From the NCBI GenBank assembly GCA_026391355.1, contig JAPLDH010000033.1, positions 1 through 64,000 on the forward strand: a DNA stretch of 64,000 nucleotides, read 5' to 3'. The DNA comes from Bacteroidota bacterium. GTDB taxonomy: Bacteria > Bacteroidota > Bacteroidia > Bacteroidales > FEN-979. How positions within the stretch are numbered: position 1 is the first letter of the stretch; each line of letters opens with the position of its first letter. The notes beneath the pieces are model-generated. The model did not search any database. It saw nothing but the letters and a program-made list of their open reading frames with translations, and was not told the DNA's origin. A program made the position numbers and the translations under genes. Positions 43,996 to 50,513 of the stretch are shown one piece after another.

Positions 43996-45534
43996 ATGAG
44001 AAAGTTTATTTTCGGTTTTTTTACCAATTCATTACTCATTGCTGTTTGCTATTATTTTTTCAATTGGTTAAAATGGGGAACCTTAATTCTTCCGCTTAGT
44101 ATCAACCTGACCTTTGTTCTTTTCTTTTTTGTCTGGCTGGTCGTTGCTCTGTTAACGAAAAAATATGTCATCACAAATAAAGAATTAAAGATTGAAATAC
44201 TCTCAACAATTGCCTTAAGTGACCTGATTGAATTGATTGTTTTTGGAATTCTGATAAAATATTTACGACATTTTGAAAATATAAGGTTCGTTATTCTTTA
44301 TACACTTTTGTTGACTTCGATAGTTGAATTAATACTGGGGTATTCATTTGCATATTTTAAGAAAACAACCGTCCGGCAACCCTTTTATGAAGAACATGCA
44401 AATGGATTTACTGCAAAGAGTCCTGTTGTTGAACCCCCGGTGTATAAAAGAAAGAAGAGCCCGGTGCCGGATGAATTCTATCACTATCCCGGACCAATCG
44501 ATTTACACCAAATCATTATTGAAGAAACAAATGAAAATACGTTCAATTTCGTAAAAGATTATTTTACCAACCCTCATGATACCCTCGTTTTATCGACAAC
44601 CACAGTTTTTAATATTTATAATCAACCCCGGGAGAAATTTAAGGTAATTATCAATCTTAAGAGAATCAATGATATTCAGTATATCAATAAATTCTTTGAA
44701 GCAATCAATACAAAGCTGGATAATACAGGGATATTTATTGATTGGGTGGAGACCTATTCACTGAAGAAAAAAAGGATACTGGCGGAGTATGTCGTAGGCC
44801 TGAACTATCTTGTTTATGCTTTTGACGTTATCTTTCACAGGATTTTCCCAAAGCTGCCGGTCACAAAAAAAATCTATTTTTTCCTTACCAAAGGCCGGAA
44901 CAGGGTTTTATCAAAAGCTGAAACGTTTGGCCGTTTATATTCATGCGGTTTTGAAATTATTGAAGATCTGTTTATTGATAACCGTCTCTTCTTTGTAGTT
45001 CGCAAGATCAAAGAACCGGCATTTGATAAAAATCCAACTTACGGCCCCTTGATAAGACTGAAACGTATTGGTAAGAATGGAAAGATCATCGGGGTTTATA
45101 AGTTGCGGACAATGCATGCCTATTCGGAATATCTCCAGGGTTATATTCATACCAAGAATGATCTGCAGGAAGGAGGAAAATTCAAGAATGATTTCCGTAT
45201 TACAACACTTGGAAGGATCTTCAGAAAACTATGGATCGATGAACTCCCGATGCTGATAAATTTAATAAAAGGAGATCTGAAATTTGTCGGTGTTCGACCT
45301 TTAAGTCAACATTATTTTAACCTGTATTCAGAAGAATTACAGGAACGCCGGCTTAAATACAAACCCGGACTTATCCCTCCTTTTTATGCTGACCTTCCAA
45401 AAACCCTCGATGAAATTATGAAGTCGGAAATCAGATACCTTGATTCTTATGATAAGTCGCCAATATTTACCGATATTTCCTATTTTTTCAAGGCATGGTA
45501 TAATATAATTTTTAAAAGAGCCAGAAGCAATTAA
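43996..45534 (+). CDS. Polyprenyl-phosphate sugar-1-phosphate transferase
   Basis: This enzyme starts repeat-unit synthesis by moving a sugar phosphate onto undecaprenyl phosphate. The N-terminal third has several membrane helices. The C-terminal bacterial sugar-transferase domain carries IGVYKLRTMH, LWIDELPMLINLIKGD and FVGVRPLS, which are diagnostic. The family's usual helix-turn-helix pair near KRxxD is poorly conserved here. ATG at 43996 is preferred to an upstream GTG at 43972 that overlaps the previous gene. It is a late gene of the polysaccharide locus. Confidence 0.88.
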   Translation: MRKFIFGFFTNSLLIAVCYYFFNWLKWGTLILPLSINLTFVLFFFVWLVVALLTKKYVITNKELKIEILSTIALSDLIELIVFGILIKYLRHFENIRFVILYTLLLTSIVELILGYSFAYFKKTTVRQPFYEEHANGFTAKSPVVEPPVYKRKKSPVPDEFYHYPGPIDLHQIIIEETNENTFNFVKDYFTNPHDTLVLSTTTVFNIYNQPREKFKVIINLKRINDIQYINKFFEAINTKLDNTGIFIDWVETYSLKKKRILAEYVVGLNYLVYAFDVIFHRIFPKLPVTKKIYFFLTKGRNRVLSKAETFGRLYSCGFEIIEDLFIDNRLFFVVRKIKEPAFDKNPTYGPLIRLKRIGKNGKIIGVYKLRTMHAYSEYLQGYIHTKNDLQEGGKFKNDFRITTLGRIFRKLWIDELPMLINLIKGDLKFVGVRPLSQHYFNLYSEELQERRLKYKPGLIPPFYADLPKTLDEIMKSEIRYLDSYDKSPIFTDISYFFKAWYNIIFKRARSN

Positions 45535-45601
45535 CGTTATTTCTTCAAGCAATTGCATTTCTAATATTTTTTTTTCACATTGACTATCTAACTCCTCCAC
45601 G

Positions 45602-47242
45602 TTGAAACTCCGGTCTGTAATATCTCTCCTGGTTGGATTTATTCTTTTTTTTACCGTAACAGGGGTTTCTCAATACATTTATGTACCCTTTAACGATCCC
45701 GGCTTAGAAGAGTTATTGGACGAACTCAATTCAGAACATGTTTTTATCCTGAATACAGTTGTAAAACCATATTCAAGAAAACTGGTTGCAGAAAAACTTG
45801 CAGAAGCCTTATCGAAAGATTCATTACTAAGCAGGCGTCAATTATCCGAAATCCATTTTTATTTGAAAAATTTCAGACAGGAAGTCCGGTTTCTTAAAAA
45901 TGCAAATAATGGTTCAATCATACCATCACAATTAAAATTCTACCTATTAAATGCTGACCCGGTAAATGTTTCCATTTTTCACAACTCATTTACATTCTCT
46001 TATATACCTCTGATCGATGCCCGGTATTATCTGAATAAAAATGCTTCTGTGTATTCGATAAAAAGCGGTGGAGCTATTTCAGCATATTTTGGAAAACATA
46101 TTGGTATTGCAGCAGGAATTTATAAGCAATTTGCAAATGAAATTCTCGTGGATCCGGAGTATTTTGAGCCTGGGTGGGGAGGAAACTGGAATCATTGGGC
46201 TAAAGGAGGCGGGACTTACATTGATTGGTTCGGTCAGCTCACCTTTTCATGGAAATGGGGTATGATCGGGATATTCAAAGACAGGCTCGATTGGGGGAAT
46301 AATTATCATGGTGCTAACATTTTTACCAGCAAACCCCCTTCTTTCCCTTCAGTCCGTATTCACCTGTTTCCGGCAAAATGGATTGAATTCAATTACTTTC
46401 ATGGATGGCTTTCATCGGGGGTAATTGACAGTAACCTCACCTTCCATGAACATAACGGGTTGAAAACCTATTATCAGGGAAAGTATATTGCCGCAAATCT
46501 ACTGACTGTCACTCCCTGGAAATATCTTCATATTTCATTGGGAAATTCAATCATTTATGACGGAAACCTTCAACCGGCATACCTGATACCAATACTTTTC
46601 TTCAAGTCTGTTGACCATACACTGAGTGCAACAATCGACAATGAGAATTCCCAGATGTTCCTTGATATCAGTTCCTGCCAGATCAAGCATCTGCATCTCT
46701 TTTTAACACTATTCGTGGATGAGCTCAAGTTATCAAGGATAATGCATAAGGACCAACACAATTTTCTCAGTTGGAAAGGAGGGCTGAAGATCTTTGATCT
46801 CCCCGTTCAAAACCTGTCGGTTACCATCGAAGGTACCAGAACCTTACCCATCACCTATCAACATTATTTCCCAACGCTCACCTTTGAAACAAAAAACTAT
46901 AATTTCGGAAACTACCTGAGAGACAATTCACAGGAAATATATTTCGAAATTTCCTTTAAACCAATTCAGCGCTTGAACCTTGAACTGGCATACAATTATG
47001 CCGAACATGGAGATAATTTTAAATATGGGCAGGTTACAGATCCAACTGTACTTCCTGTCTTCAAGAATATTTCCTGGAAAAAAAAGGAAGTTTCTTTCAC
47101 CTCCGGATTTGATTTGCTTTCGAACCTCCACCTTTTTTTGACGGTTCAGTATCGTGAAACAACCGGAGAAACCCGCTTTATCCCACCTTTGTATTACGGG
47201 ACTACCGCAACTATGTCTTTAGGATTCCTGGCGGGGTTCTGA
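45602..47242 (+). CDS. Outer-membrane capsule assembly Wzi-like protein
   Basis: This is a 546-residue exported protein. A signal peptide ending in VTGVSQ occupies about 1-24, followed by a helical N-terminal region and then many alternating aromatic beta strands up to a terminal FLAGF, as in a beta barrel. Content and position match the capsule-assembly Wzi family (PF14052), which anchors capsule to the outer surface. The start is TTG at 45602, because no ATG precedes the signal peptide. It ends two bases before the convergent exosortase gene. Confidence 0.78.
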   Translation: MKLRSVISLLVGFILFFTVTGVSQYIYVPFNDPGLEELLDELNSEHVFILNTVVKPYSRKLVAEKLAEALSKDSLLSRRQLSEIHFYLKNFRQEVRFLKNANNGSIIPSQLKFYLLNADPVNVSIFHNSFTFSYIPLIDARYYLNKNASVYSIKSGGAISAYFGKHIGIAAGIYKQFANEILVDPEYFEPGWGGNWNHWAKGGGTYIDWFGQLTFSWKWGMIGIFKDRLDWGNNYHGANIFTSKPPSFPSVRIHLFPAKWIEFNYFHGWLSSGVIDSNLTFHEHNGLKTYYQGKYIAANLLTVTPWKYLHISLGNSIIYDGNLQPAYLIPILFFKSVDHTLSATIDNENSQMFLDISSCQIKHLHLFLTLFVDELKLSRIMHKDQHNFLSWKGGLKIFDLPVQNLSVTIEGTRTLPITYQHYFPTLTFETKNYNFGNYLRDNSQEIYFEISFKPIQRLNLELAYNYAEHGDNFKYGQVTDPTVLPVFKNISWKKKEVSFTSGFDLLSNLHLFLTVQYRETTGETRFIPPLYYGTTATMSLGFLAGF

Positions 47243-47244
47243 TC

Positions 47245-47862
47245 TCAACCACTTTCCTTCGTATCTATTTCCTTCATTGAAGGAGGATATCCAATTTTCT
47301 CCTGCCAGAACCACCATAAACCGAAAATCACCACATAAAACATCGGGCGGAGAATATAGTCATGGGTAAATTTTAGTATATCAGGTATCAGGGCACCTGT
47401 AATTGCCATGCTTGATACCCGTACAAGATTCGTCAGATAAATCAAAGCAATCCCAAGCGGGATGTACCAGAGCTTCCTTTTCCAGGAACCTGGAAAAAGG
47501 AGCATTAAAATGATAAACTGGATAATTGGTTTAAGCCCTGAACAGGAAGGATTTATTACTATCCCGCAATGATTATCCAGCCACAATACCGACCCGGGGG
47601 CAATTTTAACATTGATGTGAAGGATGTTTGTAATGATCCACAAACTCTGGGCAAAGATCCATTGGGCAACAACTTCATTTGCTTTTTCCATTATATCCCC
47701 TAAAGGAAAATAATTCAGCCTGTTTGCCCAAAATCGCCAGAATACATGAATCAGGATGGTAATCAGACAAAAAAGAGCCACTCCTCTCACCTGTCTCCAT
47801 TTCCGGTCAATCAGAAAAGAAGTAATTTGTGGATATTTTGTGGAAAGGTAGTTTCTGTCCAT
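47245..47862 (-). CDS. Exosortase/archaeosortase family protein
   Basis: This is a 205-residue membrane protease-like protein with about five or six helices. The conserved catalytic set is visible: Cys107 in NPSCSGLKP, Arg148 in NLVRVSS, and His167 in KFTHDYIL. Exosortases cleave C-terminal sorting signals of exported proteins and are often encoded beside exopolysaccharide genes. The subtype (XrtF-, XrtN- or XrtX-like) is not determined. It faces the Wzi-like gene and has its own candidate promoter. No sorting-signal substrate was found in the window. Confidence 0.85.
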   Translation of the reverse strand: MDRNYLSTKYPQITSFLIDRKWRQVRGVALFCLITILIHVFWRFWANRLNYFPLGDIMEKANEVVAQWIFAQSLWIITNILHINVKIAPGSVLWLDNHCGIVINPSCSGLKPIIQFIILMLLFPGSWKRKLWYIPLGIALIYLTNLVRVSSMAITGALIPDILKFTHDYILRPMFYVVIFGLWWFWQEKIGYPPSMKEIDTKESG

Positions 47863-47872
47863 CGTTTTTTGA

Positions 47873-47880
47873 CAAATATA
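47873..47880 (-). promoter_or_regulatory. Candidate -7 promoter box for the exosortase gene
   Basis: Read on the reverse strand this is TATATTTG, matching TAnnTTTG, and ends only 10 bases before the ATG at 47862. Transcription would then begin just before the start codon, giving a nearly leaderless message. No clear TTG is seen at the right distance. Confidence 0.45.
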
Positions 47881-47996
47881 AAATAATTTGTACTAAAAAA
47901 CATTGAAGAAAGCTATCAAATTTAACCTGAAGGGTATTTTTGTGATTCTACCGGATGGATTTCACCAAAAAAAACGATCTTGTTTTTAGGGTCGTT

Positions 47997-48050
47997 TTGT
48001 AGCCCGTAGCGGAATCCCTGCCTACCATCAGGCACGGACCGCTGTTATCA
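47997..48050 (-). pseudogene. Broken partial copy of the tRNA-Glu 3' half
   Basis: A 20-base identity with the tRNA-Glu gene (47997-48016 versus 48087-48106, exactly 90 bases apart) covers the acceptor 3' strand and T-stem. The T-loop is then replaced by a 22-base insert carrying the hairpin TGCCT/AGGCA, after which tRNA-like sequence resumes (CCGCTGTTATCA versus CCGCTGTTACCA). It cannot fold as a tRNA. It lies between the exosortase and tRNA genes. Confidence 0.7.
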
Positions 48051-48089
48051 ATTCTTAACGAAAAGATATGCTTTTTATTGATGGTATTG

Positions 48090-48161
48090 TAGCCCGTAGC
48101 GGAATCGAACCGCTGTTACCAGGATGAAAACCTGACGTCCTAACCCCTAGACGAACGGGCC
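48090..48161 (-). tRNA. tRNA-Glu (anticodon TTC)
   Basis: The reverse strand folds into a full cloverleaf: acceptor GGCCCGT pairs with ACGGGCT (first pair G-U), the anticodon stem/loop CAGG-TTTTCAT-CCTG gives anticodon TTC, and the T-arm AGCGG-TTCGATT-CCGCT is standard. The 3' CCA is not encoded. 72 bases. Confidence 0.95.
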
Positions 48162-48250
48162 GAACTATTGATTTCGGGCGGCAAATGTACAAATTTTGTT
48201 TTTATTTTCAAAAAAATTGTCATCTCCATTTTCATCAATTTCACTTTTAT

Positions 48251-48258
48251 TACTTTTG
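48251..48258 (+). promoter_or_regulatory. Candidate -7 promoter box for the 48277 gene
   Basis: TACTTTTG matches TAnnTTTG and lies 18 bases before the ATG at 48277. It supports that ATG over the upstream in-frame ATG at 48196, which would be outside the transcript. No good TTG box was found 20 bases upstream. Confidence 0.4.
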
Positions 48259-48276
48259 TTAACCAAGTTTATCCGG

Positions 48277-48972
48277 ATGATACAGAATATTAAACCCAAG
48301 GACATCTTCGAAGCGGTCATTTTAAAAGCAGGGATGAAACAGGATGTCTACAAGAATACTGTAAATGGTTTCAATGACTTTAAATCAGAAGTCAACCGAT
48401 TGGCAATAACATTCCAAAACACTGCCAAACCCGGGAAATGGAATATCCCATTTGAATATAAGGACAGGGGACAGTTTGAATTTGAATTAAAGTTCGGTGG
48501 AGATGTATTGATTTTTTTCATGCATTCCAATGTATTTGAAATCCCCAGGGACCATGATGTCATGAAAACCTCTTACATCAAGGAGAATAAGACCCGATCC
48601 TATTGCGGAATAATATATATCTTCAATTTTTTGGCCGATTCATTCAAATACAGCCGTATTAATGATATCGGATATTTAATTGGCCGTGTTTTTATCAATC
48701 GTGAAAACCACTATTTCATAGAGGGGAAACGTGAAATAGGCTTACTTTATAACAACTTTGCAACGTCAAAGCTCACCAGGCAGTCAGTTCTTTCGATCAT
48801 AACTTCTTCAATATCCTATACCCTTAATTTTGATCTGCTGACTCCTCCCTACGAAAACATGAAAGAAGTAACCGTTGAGGAAATGCAGACTACACTGGAT
48901 AACATACTGATAAAGACGGGTAAAAGGCTGGGGTATAAATTTCAGGCCGACATTCTTGATGAGGCAACATAA
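48277..48972 (+). CDS. Conserved protein of unknown function
   Basis: This is a soluble 231-residue protein (from the ATG at 48277) without signal peptide or membrane segment; the 27 extra residues from an upstream ATG at 48196 are hydrophobic but lie before the likely promoter box. It has mixed alpha/beta character with a basic middle (KENKTRSYCG) and a helical C-terminus around VEEMQTTLDNIL. I do not recognise the family. It lies between tRNA-Glu and a convergent Nudix gene, so the context gives no function. Confidence 0.75.
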   Translation: MIQNIKPKDIFEAVILKAGMKQDVYKNTVNGFNDFKSEVNRLAITFQNTAKPGKWNIPFEYKDRGQFEFELKFGGDVLIFFMHSNVFEIPRDHDVMKTSYIKENKTRSYCGIIYIFNFLADSFKYSRINDIGYLIGRVFINRENHYFIEGKREIGLLYNNFATSKLTRQSVLSIITSSISYTLNFDLLTPPYENMKEVTVEEMQTTLDNILIKTGKRLGYKFQADILDEAT

Positions 48973-48991
48973 AGAGAACAATGTGTTCAGT

Positions 48992-49729
48992 TTATTGATT
49001 TATTGTAAACCCATATCCTGAAAGAATTTCCCTGATGGACGCAAAGGTATTCTGAAGTATCTCCTGTATATCATAAACAGAAATCCATTTAACCATGAGG
49101 ATATCTTCCTTATACTCCGGAACAAGTTCCTGATCATGTTTAGCAAACATCTCAAACCAAAACACAGGTTTCAGGATACGTTTTTCTTTCTGGTAATATA
49201 TATGGTAGGTACACGGAAGTTCCTTCGTTATCATGACATTTCGGAGACCTGTTTCCTCTTTTACTTCCCGAATAGCTGCCTCCCGTTGTGATTCAATAAC
49301 TTTACCCGGGTTCTTTCGTGCGGATATCTTACCCTTTGGTAAATCCCATTTACCTCGCCGGAAGATAAATAACCACTCCCCTCTTTCATTTTTTACTACC
49401 CCCCCTGCTGCTTCAATAATCTTAAAAAGTGATAAAAAGGCTGGCAATAATTCACTATGTTGATCTATTGATGGGGCATCGCTGCTATTATTTGCTGGGT
49501 GGATCATCCTGAGATCCGGGTTTTCCCATATATAAAGGTTCTTTGGCATCTTATCATTTTCAAATTCCTCAAATGCTATTCTGAGCTGTTCTGCAGATTG
49601 GAATTCAAAACAATTGCCCTGAACCTTTGGAATCTCAACAGGGTGGTCAACCAGACAAATCATCCGATCCTCCAGAAATGCTTTCAGTATCACACCTTTC
49701 AGTTGTAAAAAGTTATCAGGAAGTCGCAT
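48992..49729 (-). CDS. Nudix hydrolase
   Basis: This is a 245-residue Nudix-family pyrophosphohydrolase. The Nudix helix is present as REVKEETGL (154-162) preceded by WDLPKGK, but the loop between them is several residues longer than usual. The first ~105 residues form an extra domain of unknown role. The substrate is unknown. It is divergent from pyrE, with an 82-base shared intergenic region. Confidence 0.87.
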   Translation of the reverse strand: MRLPDNFLQLKGVILKAFLEDRMICLVDHPVEIPKVQGNCFEFQSAEQLRIAFEEFENDKMPKNLYIWENPDLRMIHPANNSSDAPSIDQHSELLPAFLSLFKIIEAAGGVVKNERGEWLFIFRRGKWDLPKGKISARKNPGKVIESQREAAIREVKEETGLRNVMITKELPCTYHIYYQKEKRILKPVFWFEMFAKHDQELVPEYKEDILMVKWISVYDIQEILQNTFASIREILSGYGFTINQ

Positions 49730-49756
49730 AAATAATTTCTTTTATTCTGACAATTG

Positions 49757-49786
49757 TTGATTTTTCATATAAAACGGGTAAATTTA
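49757..49786 (+). promoter_or_regulatory. Candidate promoter of pyrE
   Basis: TTG at 49757-49759, 19 bases, then TAAATTTA at 49779-49786, one mismatch from TAnnTTTG. It lies 25 bases before the pyrE ATG, in the gap shared with the divergent Nudix gene. Confidence 0.4.
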
Positions 49787-49811
49787 CTCCGAAATTCAAT
49801 ATCTCAAACCC

Positions 49812-50447
49812 ATGATCTTCGATAAGCAAATTGCATTGGAAACAGCAGCGTTCCTGCTTCAGATTAAAGCTGTAAAATTAAGTCCGAAAGACTTGTTTAC
49901 CTGGGCTTCCGGGATAAAATCACCGATTTACTGTGATAACCGGATAACCCTCTCCTATCCGAATATCCGGCGATTTATCAAGGATAATTTTACCAAAATC
50001 GTTGCTGACAAAATGGGCTCAGCGGAAATTATTGCCGGTGTTGCCACAGGTGGAATTGCACAAGGAGCATTGGTTGCACAGGAATTGAACTTACCCTTTG
50101 CATATGTCAGAACGAGTAAAAAAGATCACGGACTTACCAATCTTATTGAAGGCCGGATTGAACCGGGTCAACGTGTCGTGGTTGTAGAAGATCTGATTTC
50201 GACAGGAAAAAGCAGTCTTGAGGTAGTTAACGCTTTGAAAGAAGCAGGTTGCGTTGTTCTTGGTATGATTGCCATCTTTACATACAATTTACCGGTTGCA
50301 GAAAAAGGATTTGAGGCAGTAAATACTCCTTTTTACACATTAACAGACTATGATATTCTTATTGAGAAAGCACTCGAAATCAATTACATAAATTCAGACG
50401 ATCTGAAAATACTGAATGACTTTAAAATCAGCCTTTCGGGAAAATAA
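49812..50447 (+). CDS. pyrE: Orotate phosphoribosyltransferase
   Basis: This enzyme makes orotidine monophosphate from orotate and PRPP in pyrimidine synthesis. The PRPP-binding motif VVVVEDLISTGKSS is clear, as are DLFTWASGIKSPIYCDNR near the N-terminus and the loop VRTSKKDHG. The 211-residue length is normal. It is a single-gene unit closed by a strong hairpin terminator. Confidence 0.95.
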   Translation: MIFDKQIALETAAFLLQIKAVKLSPKDLFTWASGIKSPIYCDNRITLSYPNIRRFIKDNFTKIVADKMGSAEIIAGVATGGIAQGALVAQELNLPFAYVRTSKKDHGLTNLIEGRIEPGQRVVVVEDLISTGKSSLEVVNALKEAGCVVLGMIAIFTYNLPVAEKGFEAVNTPFYTLTDYDILIEKALEINYINSDDLKILNDFKISLSGK

Positions 50448-50454
50448 GTCCTGA

Positions 50455-50497
50455 TAAAAAAGAAGGCCATCCTGCAAAAGATGGCCTTCTTTTTTAT
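50455..50497. terminator. Bidirectional terminator between pyrE and the T9SS propeller gene
   Basis: AGAAGGCCATC (50461-50471) pairs with GATGGCCTTCT (50480-50490) around an 8-base loop. A-run and T-run flank the stem, so a T-tract follows the hairpin on both strands. It serves pyrE and the convergent 50514 gene. Confidence 0.88.
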
Positions 50498-50513
50498 CCG
50501 GTCATTCAAGTAT

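Noticed and set aside
47997..48161. Prophage or integrative element attached at tRNA-Glu
   Set aside because: No integrase, phage or conjugation gene lies on either side; only a 54-base broken copy of the tRNA end is present.
48196..48276. Signal-peptide-like N-terminal extension of the 48277 gene
   Set aside because: The hydrophobic stretch lies before the likely promoter box and is probably untranscribed; the ATG at 48277 gives a normal soluble N-terminus.
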